48,614 nt of DNA from Symbiodinium natans (GCA_905221605.1 CAJNDS010000952.1:1-48614); one strand, 5' to 3'; shown: positions 19,923 through 29,199, counted from the first letter of the stretch. Notes: a model not told the origin generated them from the letters alone. A program made the numbers and translations.

Positions 19923-20223
19923 AACCAGTACGGCTGGGATTGGTTTGGAAGAACCCGGCTATTGTGCGCGCCAGCTGCTTGCTTGTGCCTTGATCGTGAC
20001 TTTGCGTCAGAAAGGAGACTGTGCTGTTGATTTGGGAGCCGCAAAGATAGATTGGAGCCTGCCCGGGGCTTTTTCAACTGAATTTTTAGCCTTCTATGCA
20101 CTATGCGTAAGTAAAGCAACAAGAGTCAACCCCCCATGTTCGCCAAAGGCCCAGCATGAAAGCAATGCTCATCATCGGAACAATCCCAGCACACCAATCA
20201 GAATCAACCTTGTAGTCAAGTAA
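19923..20223 (+). CDS. Two-exon gene segment, about 83 residues
   Basis: Exon 19923-20106 reads YCARQLLACALIVTLRQKGD, then DLGAAKIDWSLPGAFSTEF, and ends at a consensus GTAAGT donor. A 48-base intron joins it in phase 0 to 20155-20223 (HESNAHHRNNPSTPIR and on to a TAA), after the acceptor gccaaaggcccag. The first exon is well supported; the terminal exon is less so, since another frame there is also open. The family is not recognised. Confidence 0.55.
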
Positions 20224-20333
20224 TCCCAAAAAAAGGTTGCAGTAACCCATGGCCGTCACAGTTCTAAGGGTAGTTACATGGTCCTTTAATATAAAGACTC
20301 TAAACCCTAGTATGTGGCTTCAGGTTCATCCAC

Positions 20334-20421
20334 CTTCCCCGGCCTGGCAGCAGCGTAATCCAGAGGATGGCCAGATCCCCGTAGTTCCCGCTAGGCACCA
20401 TGGTGTGCGACGCTTGGGAGT
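20334..20421 (-). CDS. Candidate internal exon, hydrophobic
   Basis: The acceptor ccttctgctaagag and the donor GTGGATG bound MVPSGNYGDLAILWITLLPG, a possible membrane segment. It is 88 bases with phase 2 on both sides. Confidence 0.4.
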
Positions 20422-20615
20422 CTCTTAGCAGAAGGGGTTTTTGGGAAGGAATCCGGGGGGCAAATCGTGGGGGGTTTCGCTCCAAGTTGGGGGGCGCTTC
20501 GTTGGCTTCCTAAAAACTCCCAAGCTTATTTCTACATGGGATCCTCGAGTTCCCAATTTTAGGGAACTTTTGTTTTCTTTATCAAACCACGCCCTACCAA
20601 GGGTTTGAGCCGCAG

Positions 20616-20649
20616 CGAAGACGTGCCTTCGATCTATGGAGAGCTATAA
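20616..20649 (+). CDS. Candidate mini exon
   Basis: Acceptor gggtttgagccgcag, ten codons KTCLRSMESY, then the donor GTAAGG. The signals are good for so short a segment, but no partner was joined. Confidence 0.33.
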
Positions 20650-20910
20650 GTAAGGTTTGGGGTTGACAGTGGTTTGGGGTCGAGGGACAGGCCTTACAGT
20701 TCAGAACCCCCGCGGGCCCTCACTTCCTAAAGCGCTATAGCCCCCTCGGCCCTAACCCCCCGAACCCCAGCAAGCACAGCAAGGCACCCAATGACTCCCA
20801 GACCCCTTAGAATCGCCCCCCCATATCATACTTGGGCCCCCCTGTACCCTAAACCCCAAACCCCAAACCCCAAACCCAAACCCCAAACCCTAAACCCTAA
20901 ACCCTAAACC

Positions 20911-20974
20911 CTAAGCGGCGGAGCCTTCGTCCTCGACCTCCGCGGCGGTGCGGAGCTCGAAGCGCCGGCCGCTC
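20911..20974 (-). CDS. Candidate terminal exon with stop supplied by TTAGGG
   Basis: The acceptor gaaacccgcag precedes SGRRFELRTAAEVEDEGSAA, ending GCT TAG GG in the repeat. Eighteen of twenty codons end in C or G. The upstream exons are not identified. Confidence 0.55.
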
Positions 20975-21323
20975 CTGCGGGTTTCAGGGCTCCGGCAAAC
21001 TCTTGAGGTAGGGCTTCTGGAGGTTTAGGGTTTAGGGTTTAGGGTTTCGGGTTTAGGGTTTGGGGTTTAGGGTTTCGGGTTTGGGGTAGGTTAGGGGCTC
21101 TGGCTTCAAGTACTTGAGCTAAGGGAACACAGGGACACCGCGTGTGAGGCCACCTTTGGGGCCACACAGGGGAGCAAAAGAATCGGTGCGACTGATCCTG
21201 AAAGTTTATCGTATTTCTAGTCGGATCCGAAGAGGATCGTAGTGGTCCCAAGATGGCTCCATATCCTGAATCTCCTGGAGCTGTTGCAAGAAACTTCACA
21301 CCCGTCCCAGGGCACACAACTTC

Positions 21324-21372
21324 ACGACACGGCCTGCTTCGACGGCCATTTCTCCGTGGACCTGCTGGGCTA
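21324..21372 (-). CDS. Candidate internal exon
   Basis: An acceptor ending TTTAG precedes QQVHGEMAVEAGRV, then the donor GTGAAG. The same core gcctgcttcgacggcc appears at 37929-37944, which may be a related exon or a shared repeat. Confidence 0.4.
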
Positions 21373-21716
21373 AAGCTCCCAGCAACAGTGAGGGCTTAGG
21401 GTTTTAAGGATGGATTAGGGTTACTGAATTGTGGGATGGAAAGGGCTTGCTTGGAGGTACCTCCTCGGGCATTTCTTGACTGCCCTCGGCCCAAAACGGG
21501 CCCGGATCAACACTGGCACCTCCTAAGAACTCATGCTCTCACTGTTTCTATCTCTCCACCCCAAACAATAGCGCCTAATATGGTCGTGGGCAGTTAACCC
21601 TAACGTAAACCCTGAACCCTAACTCTAAACCCTAAACCGCAGGGCTGATAAGGGCTAAGGTTTCGGGCTTCTTCCCACAGCTTTCGGCTCGCTCCTACTT
21701 CTAACTTCGCCTGCAG

Positions 21717-21784
21717 GCGATCCCCGGCTGCCTGAAGCCCGCCGCGCCTCGCCTGGGGCCATGTGGGGGCTTCCGAAAATCGGG
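21717..21784 (+). CDS. Candidate internal exon before a TTTAGGG intron
   Basis: The strong acceptor cctacttctaacttcgcctgcag precedes AIPGCLKPAAPRLGPCGG. The exon ends GG before GTTTAGGGTTTAGGG. It is 68 bases with high C or G in third positions. Confidence 0.58.
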
Positions 21785-22117
21785 GTTTAGGGTTTAGGGG
21801 TTTAAGGTTTAGCGGGGGTCCCTTAAAGGGGATTCGATTCTGTTTGGGGTATAAACGGGGTACCCCCTATTTTGGGAAATGCCCATGTGTCTACGGGTTG
21901 TACCTTGGACCTTAAGTACCATTGAGGTTTGGGGACCCTTTCACAAGATCCTTAAAGTAGTATAAGGGCCATAAGGAGTACATTAAGGGAAACCTTTAGG
22001 GGCACAACCTTCGGGGTCCAAGTCTTAATCCCTTGAAGGAGATCAAGGTGTTTAGGGCTTTCAGGCCTTTGGGATACTTCGTGCATTGTGAGCAACTACC
22101 ACTTCTGCATTCCACGG
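21785..22117. other. Non-coding interval with dispersed-repeat fragments
   Basis: After the TTTAGGG run no good exon is seen. The stretch contains pieces such as ggggtataaacggggtacccc and cttaaagtagtataagggcc that resemble fragments of the small foldback elements elsewhere. Confidence 0.4.
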
Positions 22118-22413
22118 TCATCCACATCGTCTCTTCAAAGCCCTGATTGAAAACGAAGCCAAGAACCGCGGGGCCTTTTCTTCTGACGCGGGATCTGCCT
22201 TGGTCCTGGCGAACTGAACGGAGGACGGCGTAAGATATAGGGAGCTACTTCATTAGGCTGGGGATCTCGGCAGTTCGTGCTATTCTTCTCAAGGGGGATT
22301 TGAAGGGATTGGGCTTGGGAATCCTTGCGCCGCACTGGGTCGCACATTGCCCTTGACCCTAGGCCTTCAGGGGTGAAGCGGCATGTGGGGCCTGCTTCGT
22401 CAGTTTGGAACAC
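22118..22413 (-). CDS. Two-exon gene segment with a 35-base intron
   Basis: The first exon, open from an ATG at 22413, reads MFQTDEAGPTCRFTPEG and on to NCRDPQPNE at 22249. A 35-base intron (GTAGCTCC...CGTCCTCCGTTCAG) joins it in phase 0 to 22213-22118, FARTKADPASEEKAPRFLA, ending in a TGA. The unspliced frame also stays open to 22135. The pyrimidine-rich acceptor and better downstream sequence favour splicing. The family is not recognised. Confidence 0.53.
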
Positions 22414-22508
22414 ATCGATCTACGCGGGATTTAGCAGAATTTGGAGTTACTCCATAAACACTAACAACCCGAACCCCTAAGCCCTAAAAACCGGGACTTC
22501 GATGAACC

Positions 22509-22764
22509 ATGGCGCTGGCAATCCCAAGCAAGAGAGCGGGTCCCGACCATTGTCGTGACCTCGGAGCTAGCTCACGGGTAGGGTTTTGGGTTTAGGGTCT
22601 AGGGTCTGGGACTTTCAAATCTGAGTAAGGATTCTAATTTTTGGGTAAGCTGTCTGTCGTTGTAACCTTTCTTGGGGTGTGAGCTCTTCAAGTACCAGGC
22701 CCGTCGGACTGGATTGACAGATAAGCACACGATGCCCGAGCAGAGAGATGTCTTGCAGCCCTGA
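22509..22764 (+). CDS. Small two-exon gene of about 49 residues
   Basis: ATG at 22509 in the context aaccATGG opens MALAIPSKRAGPDHCRDLG, ending before GTAGGGTTTTGGG at 22578. A 106-base intron with TTTAGGG-like units joins it in phase 0 to 22684-22764 (LFKYQARRTGLTDKHTMPE and on to a TGA). It would be complete and very small; a longer 3' structure is possible. Confidence 0.48.
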
Positions 22765-22792
22765 GTTCGAAGCCCCCTCTTCAGTCCCAGAA

Positions 22793-22912
22793 GCCCCTAA
22801 ACCCTAATCCCTAAACCCTAAACCCTGAACCCTAAACCCTAAACCCTGAACCCTAAACCCTAAACCCTGAACCCTAAACCCTGAGCCCTAAACGCTAAAC
22901 CCTAAACCCTAA
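22793..22912 (+). repeat. Telomere-like array with alternating CCCTAAA and CCCTGAA units
   Basis: About seventeen heptamers, mostly AAACCCT with GAACCCT at regular places, giving a three-unit higher-order pattern (taaaccctaaaccctgaaccc). Its left edge overlaps the 3' side of the small plus gene and its right edge provides the stop of the minus exon at 22909. Confidence 0.9.
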
Positions 22913-23051
22913 AGAAAATCGAGCAGCGCTGCCGAGTCTCCAAGCCCCAAGACCTTCCTTGAGGCCCGCCCGAGGGATGCTGGGACACGCCTCAGGCTCC
23001 CACGGTTCTGCTCATCCCGTTGCTCCTTCACGCTTTCGGCCTGCGCCGGAG
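22909..23051 (-). CDS. Candidate terminal exon, charged helix, stop in CTTTAGGG
   Basis: The acceptor gagatctgaag precedes PAQAESVKEQRDEQNRGS, continuing through RASRKVLGLGDSAALLDFL to a TAG that is part of TTTAGGG. The first part could form a coiled coil. The plus strand of 22999-23070 also reads well (APTVLLIPLLLHAFGLRR), but minus is favoured by length and charge pattern. Confidence 0.52.
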
Positions 23052-23151
23052 CTTCAGATCTCAATGAGCCCCGGAACCTAAAAGCCCGTTTCGGCCCCTA
23101 AACCCCCAACCCTCTAAACCAAAAAATCTGGACCTCTGCTCCCACAAATCT

Positions 23152-23505
23152 TCAACTTCCATTCCTCAGCTCCAAGGCTTGAACTCCACCGGTGAGAGCC
23201 CGTCTTTTTCCTGTTCTAGAAGGGTAAGAAAGCTGAACTGGGGAGTTGGCAATTACAACTCGCGATGCAGAGGGAAGGGAACAGGAACAACAGGTCCCAG
23301 AAAGCAATAAAAGAGGAAAGATGAAGGAAGAGAGGACTGTGAGGCGCCCCGTAGGGAGGAGAGAGACACAACCCATGTTGAAAATGATCCCTTTGAAGCA
23401 CTTTAAGTGATACCATTCAAAAACACTTTGAAAGTGCTCATTTGTAACCACTTTATTTATTAGACATCGCTTCGAAAATACCCTTAAGGACCCGCTCCTG
23501 TTCAA
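23152..23505 (-). CDS. Long hydrophobic ORF downstream of the MIT-like gene, doubtful
   Basis: 117 codons are open, including TVLSSFIFPLLLLSGTCCSC, a possible membrane span. It overlaps the end of the MIT-like gene, whose stop is at 23455-23453. AT-rich repeats such as CACTTTGAAAGTG suggest 3' untranslated sequence instead. Confidence 0.25.
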   Translation of the reverse strand: MNRSGSLRVFSKRCLINKVVTNEHFQSVFEWYHLKCFKGIIFNMGCVSLLPTGRLTVLSSFIFPLLLLSGTCCSCSLPSASRVVIANSPVQLSYPSRTGKRRALTGGVQALELRNGS

Positions 23506-25889
23506 GTTTAGGCCTTACAGGTCCTAGGAATCCAGAGGCCCCAAGCCATCTTCTCGGCCTCCTCGAGATACTTGCTGATCTTGGCTCGCAGGCGCGTGAC
23601 ACGATTGGCCGAACGAGGATCGTCCTCCCGCGGACATGTCGAGACTGCGAGCTTGGGAGGAGTGGGAAACAATGACTTACGTAGCACCTCACCCCCCTGC
23701 AAAATCAATATACCTTTTATATATGATACGGGAAACATTTGCTTTTACACTGGGTGGCTTACTTTCGCTTAAAGTTTCCTAGGTAGCTGAAGTAAAGTTT
23801 CAAGCGCGGTTTCTTTTCACCAACTGAAATCGCAGCTGCCCTACCCATGACCCTCCATGTAAGCCAACAATGCTGTGGGGTTTAACCCTACCAAGACGGT
23901 GAGCGAACGCTAAGCTCGCCGTCCTGAGCCAAACCTCATAACGACACAGGTTGTACTTCGGTATGCCGGATTTCGACAGAGTGTCCATCCGAAGTCTCCT
24001 CCCATAACTTAGGGCTAGCCCAATCACCCTGAACCCTAAACCCTAAACCCTAAACCCGAAACCCTAGACCCTTCAACCTGCCCGAAGCCACTAAGCCCGG
24101 CGTGAAGCGTGCTGAGGCTGGCCGTCCTCGGACAGGCGTGGCATGACCTGGCAACTCGCACCGAGACCCTAAACCCTAAACCCCAGGGCTCAACACATTT
24201 TACCTCTTCTTTTAAAAGCTCGTAAAAAGATGTAGGCAATAACCGTATGTACATATATATATATGTAACACATGCAATGTACAACTCCCAAAACAGCGGA
24301 GGCACTCCATTCAACAAAGCTTGAGCCCCTTGATTTTTCGACAATCTGGCCCCGGATCTCAGAACCCAGGCGAAAGACCTGACACATGTACAAGAATGCT
24401 GTAAAGTGGTTATTGCTAGCATTACTATTATTACCAACAGGAAAAATTTCCCATACAACCGGCCCTAAGCCCGACCCTCCATCCCATCAAAAGGGACCCA
24501 GTGTATGACAAGAGCACTTGCCGGGAGCATCGAGATCTGCACTAGAGACTGTCTCGCTCAGGCTCGTCTTTTTCCACGGGGCATGTGATCATGATGCTTT
24601 ACACTTCTGAATTGCACCGTATGCGAAGGATAGCTAGTCTTGACTGCTCTAACCTTGTTTGGAGTAGTTATTTCTGACTCCTAGCTTGCAGCTTGCAACT
24701 TACGCTTGACAGCTTACAGCTCATATCTTGCAACTAAACACCCTTTGACTTTAAACTTGCAATCTACAGCTCAGGTCTTACAACTTGCAACTTCCATAGC
24801 GTCTAACTGTATAACTTGCTATGCATAGCTACCCGTCGGATTCGAAAAGCCGTAGGGCGCTTCTTCTGCCTTACGGGTCCCAGACTCTCAAGCCCCTGGT
24901 GGACCCCGATCTTCAAGGTCAAGGGAGGAGTTAAACTTGGACTTAAACTTGGACCTCGAAGGATGTGTGTTTTAAGAGGTTCCCTGAAGGTACTCCAACT
25001 ATGGCCCGTATATGCCCTTGGTCGATGAGGTGTCTATCGATTGCGATCTTGATCTGCTTCAGAAGGCGCATACTGCCTTAGTTTTTTTGCGCACGGAGGC
25101 CCAGTCGTACCTGCTGCGATCTTGCCCGACCATTATCACACTGACCTTAACAGACCTGGATGCGCGGCACTGCTCACGCTCCGTCCGCATGCACAAGCGG
25201 TGTGTGCTTTATGCCCTTTGGAGATTCTTAAGAAAGGGTCCCCCAAACCCAAGGGTACCAACCTTAGGAAGTCCTTATGGGTGAGAACGCCTGGGAACGC
25301 TGCTACTTCCAAACTTGATCCCCAGGATATGTAGGGAACAACCCTGGAACCTTCTACCATACCCTAAACCCTAAACCCTAAACTCTAAACCCTAAACCCT
25401 AAACCCTAAACATCCCTCACTGAGATGGAGACCTTGAGTAGCAGCTGGATCCCTTCGCAGTAGGACTCGTACGCCTGCAGTTGATGTTTCTGAGGGTGAC
25501 TCAGGAAGAGGCCAGGCTCTTGGGCCAGGCTAGGTAGGGTTTAGGGTTTAGGATTTTGGGTTCAGGGGTCCTTGGGTTTAAAGAGTTTGGGATTACTAAG
25601 TTGATACGGAATACTGCTTTGGGGATCATGAGCCAGCACCACCCCCTCCCCCCGGCCCCCCCGGGCCTCATCCCCCCAAAAAAAGGTTCGAACCAGCTAT
25701 AGCTGCAGCTACCCTGCACATCATCCGGATTTAACAAGCCATGGCCCTCCGAGTAGGGTTGCTCAATCAAGAAGCAAACACAGCTTAACCCTAAACCCTA
25801 GACCCTAGACCCTAAACCCTAAACTCCACTGGACCCAGAAAAGCTCCCCCGGAGCCGCACCCCACCTGGCCCAACTTGCCGCGCTCGGC
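23453..25889 (-). CDS. Split gene with an MIT-like helical domain
   Basis: Candidate exons on one strand give, in order, AERGKLGQ (25889-25866, donor GTGGGG), KHQLQAYESYCEGIQLLLK (within 25489-25421, donor GTGAGG), a 16-base exon (23696-23681, donor GTAAGT) and then, after a 29-base intron, RVTRLRAKISKYLEEAEKM (from 23651). The pattern AYxxYxEGIxLLLK followed by LRAKIxxYLxxAEKM resembles helices two and three of MIT domains, which bind ESCRT-III tails in VPS4 and spastin. Near 23525 the frame changes before EQERVLKGIFEAMSNK and a TAA that overlaps an AATAAA. This may be a missed intron or an indel. Other open segments lie between, so the exons may belong to two genes. Confidence 0.5.
24091..24378 (-). 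CDS. Candidate two-exon segment inside the interval of the MIT-like gene
   Basis: Exon 24378-24283 (VFRLGSEIRGQIVEKSRG, donor GTACAT) joins in phase 0 to 24147-24091 (VMPRLSEDGQPQHASRRA and a TAG), after the acceptor gcgagttgccag. The 135-base intron holds an (AT)n run at 24251-24266 and two TTTAGGG units. It conflicts with a single MIT-like gene covering 25889-23453, as it carries its own stop. Confidence 0.42.
24655..24815 (+). repeat. Decayed short tandem repeat (cttgcaactta / cttacagctc)
   Basis: About a dozen imperfect units of 10 to 14 bases such as agcttgcaactta, cagcttacagctca and acttgcaatctacagctc. No gene is seen. Confidence 0.7.
24829..25284 (+). CDS. Candidate plus gene, one exon and a 90-codon ORF
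   Basis: Exon 24829-24917 reads YPSDSKSRRALLLPYGSQ and ends before GTCAAG. Downstream, 25012-25284 is open for 90 codons: DEVSIDCDLDLLQKAHTA, LRTEAQSYLLRSCPTII, then a basic stretch MHKRCVLYALWRFLRKG and a TGA. The second segment looks convincingly coding. The link between them was not established. The family is not recognised. Confidence 0.45.
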
Positions 25890-26006
25890 CTGGGTTGCCA
25901 GGAAGATAGGGTTTAGGGTTTAGGGTTTAGGGTTAGGGTTTAGGCTTTGGGCTTTGGGCTTTGGGGTTTGGGGTTTGGGGTTTGGGGTTTGGGGTTGCTC
26001 GTACAG

Positions 26007-26135
26007 GCCCTCAGTCTGGAACCCAAACGCGCGTTCCTAGTCGGGCGAAGTCAGCCAGACATCCGAAGTACGCCAGCACCCAAAGTCCCAAGTCCTGAAG
26101 CAAGGAACCATACGGGGGACGAGAAACTCCAGTGA
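26007..26135 (+). CDS. Candidate terminal exon
   Basis: The acceptor gttgctcgtacag after a TTTGGGG-type run precedes ALSLEPKRAFLVGRSQPD and runs to a TGA over 42 codons. The antisense frame is also open for part of the length. Confidence 0.42.
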   Translation, partial: ALSLEPKRAFLVGRSQPDIRSTPAPKVPSPEARNHTGDEKLQ

Positions 26136-26479
26136 GCAGGTACAAAGTAGAATTCTATACTTCCCGAGGACCCTACTTGGGGCTCTCCTACCTTCACAAC
26201 CCATACATCATAACCTCCCAACTCCCCCGATTTTGCATGTGGGTCCAAGGGTGCAGGGTCAACTAGGGCTTTTGGTGGGTTCCAGAGTAATGGAACCCTA
26301 GGGACCCTCAAAACAAGCTTCTCGGCTCGGGTCACATGTTTCTTTTGGTAGGGGGTCAACCGGGTTCGAGGCCAAACAGGTTCTCTGTTCAACTGGACCC
26401 CCTCCGGACGCTGTAGTTCTTGCTTTTGCACATTTCTCAATACTGAGCCTGGGGAAGCCGCACTTCGGCACCCATTCAC
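26051..26479 (-). CDS. Long ORF of 142 codons, unknown
   Basis: ATG at 26479 opens MNGCRSAASPGSVLRNVQK and the frame continues through RTRLTPYQKKHVTRAEKL. A GTCCCT donor after LVLR is possible, and the remaining part is less convincing. It overlaps the plus exon at 26007-26135 and starts eight bases from the divergent ORF at 26487. Confidence 0.38.
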   Translation of the reverse strand: MNGCRSAASPGSVLRNVQKQELQRPEGVQLNREPVWPRTRLTPYQKKHVTRAEKLVLRVPRVPLLWNPPKALVDPAPLDPHAKSGELGGYDVWVVKVGEPQVGSSGSIEFYFVPAHWSFSSPVWFLASGLGTLGAGVLRMSG

Positions 26480-26486
26480 AGATGCA

Positions 26487-27455
26487 ATGACGATGGCGAT
26501 ATGTCAGAAACCCGTGCATTCAGGTTGTTTTTGGTGCACTCACTGGCCTTCATGGATCTGGTATGGTATTTGCATGGCATTCTGCTATTGGATGTTTTTG
26601 GAGACGCCTTTGCCACTTGATGAGCTGGTTGCGCAAACGCAGTTAGCCCCACGGTTGGGAGATACACGAGTGACACCTTCAAGCATCCTCACTGCAGGTC
26701 CGCTCTTCTTTATTTTACGAGCCGTGCCGGTCCCAAGTCCGGCAACCAGCATTGGATGGGCCACTGAAGACAGGCCAATAGTATTGCTGGTAGAAGTGAG
26801 GGTTGCTGCAGATTCCAGTGCAGCAGCGGGAGCCAATGAGGTTCGTGATCACCTGGGCTTCATGTGTGGGCGAAGATACTGGCCAGGCATTATGTACGCA
26901 CCAACGCTTCGGGGCGGACTGCAAGGTACAGTGTTTTCACTGCCAGCGAGCTCGCGCCTATGCTCAGTGCTTGGTTTATTTATTTCGTATTTGCTTTTGT
27001 TCTTCATGTTGTATGACTATTCATTGCCACTTACGGTTGCCAGGCTTTGCGGCAATCAGGCATTTTGGGATGAATGTATGGCCACTTGCGGTTGTCAGGC
27101 TTTACGGCAACCAGGCCTATGGGCAGGGCGCCGTCTTCGGCCCCTACATTGTGCTGCTACAGTTTGTCTCTATGCAGATGAATTCGTTTTTGCTGAGGCG
27201 ACGTCTGGGACTGCTCTGATGGCCCACCTCATGGTGCTTTCACTTTCGGTTGCAACAGCTGGAAGGATATGTGACGACATTCGTTGTGGACAGTTCGTTC
27301 CTGTTTCCCACCAAGCCCTTCTGGGAGTTCGTGGGTCGGCCCATGGCGTGTTTTCGGGCAATGAGGCAACTTGCGCGATGCGACGAGTCACTGTAGTACC
27401 GGACTCTCCATGGAGGTCCTCAACTGTCTGCCCTATGAGTTTGGATCATCGTTGA
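26487..27455 (+). CDS. 322-codon open frame across a repeated region, probably not a classical gene
   Basis: This is the longest open frame in the window. It holds hydrophobic stretches (LFISYLLLFFMLYDYSLPL) and many Cys. The DNA under it belongs to a diverged repeat: two frames read related peptides (PLTVARLCGNQAF here, PLAIARLHGNLACGRG in 27467-27889). It may be the remains of a transposable element or a transcribed repeat. No reverse transcriptase, integrase or transposase motif is visible. Confidence 0.35.
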   Translation: MTMAICQKPVHSGCFWCTHWPSWIWYGICMAFCYWMFLETPLPLDELVAQTQLAPRLGDTRVTPSSILTAGPLFFILRAVPVPSPATSIGWATEDRPIVLLVEVRVAADSSAAAGANEVRDHLGFMCGRRYWPGIMYAPTLRGGLQGTVFSLPASSRLCSVLGLFISYLLLFFMLYDYSLPLTVARLCGNQAFWDECMATCGCQALRQPGLWAGRRLRPLHCAATVCLYADEFVFAEATSGTALMAHLMVLSLSVATAGRICDDIRCGQFVPVSHQALLGVRGSAHGVFSGNEATCAMRRVTVVPDSPWRSSTVCPMSLDHR

Positions 27456-28130
27456 GCTGACCATATTTGACTCAGTCCTTTGCTTGTACAATGCATGTGC
27501 TGGAGCAGTACCACACACTCACCCCATACTTGCTTGGTTTTTTTTCTTGGCCACTTGCGATTGCCAGGCTTCACGGCAACCTGGCCTGTGGGCGGGGGCG
27601 CCGTGTTATCGGCCCTTCTATTCAATATGCTGCTGCTATTTTATTTTCTTATCTGGTGGGTGCATTGGGCTTCCTCAACGTGATGGTCCCCTACGCTGTG
27701 TACCTGCCGCTGAGGTATTCTTGGGATTGCTCTGATGGTTCTCTTTCCTCGTGGGGTGCTTCTGCCAGCTTTCTCTCATGGAGGCTGCCACTTTGGCAAA
27801 GCTTGCCCTTTGGGCAGGACGACAGAACGATGTGCCAATGTGTCTGTCAGCGGTGGCTACGCTGCCCAAAAGCAGTGATTCCAGAATAGTTGGCGGTATG
27901 CATGGAGGCTTGTTGTGGACTCCGTTTCGCTTGAAATTGGCCTGTGGAGTGCATTTCGATGCTCTAGTGGACTCTGAGTCCGTCCCTCCATGGAGGTCCT
28001 CAACTGACTGCTTTTCATGAGTGAGATCCATCATTGAGCTGACCATTTTGTAGCTCAGTCCTGAAGTTGTACAGTGTACAGGGCTTGCGCAGCACTTGTC
28101 TCGGGGTTGCCGTTTCCGGCCCCCTGCCCA
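27025..28130 (+). repeat. Diverged tandem duplication with conserved hairpins and palindromes
   Basis: ccacttgcggttgtcaggc at about 27080 and ccacttgcgattgccaggc at about 27551 begin two units of about 470 to 580 bases. Both end with ccatggaggtcctcaactg at about 27409 and 27988, then gagctgaccat and a cagtcct...ttgtaca tail. A shorter first copy lies at 27027. Each start can fold (ggttgcc with ggcaacc), and CTCCATGGAG is a perfect palindrome. Confidence 0.72.
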
Positions 28131-28399
28131 AGGCAGAGTGGCGTGATGTGTTTTTCATTTCTTCGATTTGACAATTCATTTACTGTTCAGCTGAGCTGTC
28201 ACAGTCTACTCCCTAGTGAGTAAGTGCGAGAACGCTAGGTTGAGCGACTGTGAGCGCTGGAGACCCTGTACTGCACAGTTTGTTGAACTTCGGTTCCTGT
28301 GCAGTTGCCTTGCATGTCCATACCCGAAGCTGTTAATCGCCGCCACAGAGCGGCCGTGACATATGTCATGAGCTACAGCTAGCTAGTAGGTCAGACCAG

Positions 28400-28522
28400 A
28401 CCGCTGCGGAATCGAGTTCGAGTTCGAGGACCCTCAAAACGCCGGAGGTTTAGGGTTCAGGGACCCGCAGCCCTATGAGGCACGCCGCAAACTCGAGGAC
28501 AGCAAACTTTCGAGTCTACTGG
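28400..28522 (+). CDS. Two exons with a 23-base telomere-like intron
   Basis: Exon 28400-28447 reads TAAESSSSRTLKTPE. The intron 28448-28470 is GTTTAGGGTTCAGGGACCC plus GCAG. Exon 28471-28522 reads PYEARRKLEDSKLSSLL before GTTGCC. The phase is 0. Both exons are hydrophilic and helical. The intron is among the shortest proposed here. Confidence 0.48.
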
Positions 28523-28708
28523 GTTGCCCATTCATATGTATCAACTATATGAACATAAGCATAAACCTAACTAAATCAAAGTTGAAGTGCGTTTGTAAGC
28601 AACCGCCCAGCGGAACTTCATCCCTAAACCCATAAGAACCCTGAACCCTAAAGCCTAAAGCCTAAACCCCAAACCCTAAACTCCCCCCCCCCCCGCCCCC
28701 GCAAACAC

Positions 28709-28790
28709 CCTAAAGATTGCCGGGCTGCGAGTCGCTGGCCCGAGACGATGAGGTCCTCGCCCCGCCTCCGGTGCTGTATGGGGGTTGAGG
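28709..28790. CDS. Exon-like GC-rich segment, strand undecided
   Basis: The plus strand reads SLARDDEVLAPPPVLYG, ending before GTTGAGGGTTTAGGG. The minus strand reads RGEDLIVSGQRLAARQS after the acceptor cagcaccggag. Both have good signals. One is probably real. Confidence 0.35.
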
Positions 28791-29099
28791 GTTTAGGGTT
28801 TGGGGGCTTAGGGCTTAGGGTTTAGGGCTTAGGAAGCGTGAAGCTCCAGCATGCCCACGCTAGGAGTTTGGGGGTTTAGGGAGTTTAGGGCTTTAGGGTT
28901 GTAGGGGTTCGGGGTGTAGGGATTGCGAGTTCAGAAATCTGAGGAGGTTAGAGTTTGGGGTTTTCGAGATCAGGGCCGGGAGTTTACCCCAAGCCTTAAA
29001 CCCTAAACCCCAAAGAGCATCCCAAAGCCCGAAACCCTAAGCACCCAAAGCCCTAAACTCCAAGGCCCTCAACCCTAAGCCCCAAATCAGCTCCTAGTT

Positions 29100-29168
29100 T
29101 CAAGCCACCCCCCCTGTCTCTGTTAGGGGCCCGGGCTCGAGGCATCCATCCACATCATCCTCGAGGGC
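29100..29168 (-). CDS. Candidate terminal exon, acidic
   Basis: After the acceptor ctatgccgag the minus strand reads ALEDDVDGCLEPGPLTETGG and reaches a TGA at 29102-29100. Codon bias is strong. The upstream exons are not identified. Confidence 0.5.
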   Translation of the reverse strand, partial: ALEDDVDGCLEPGPLTETGGVA

Positions 29169-29199
29169 CTCGGCATAGTTTTTCTTTTTTTTTGCACTT

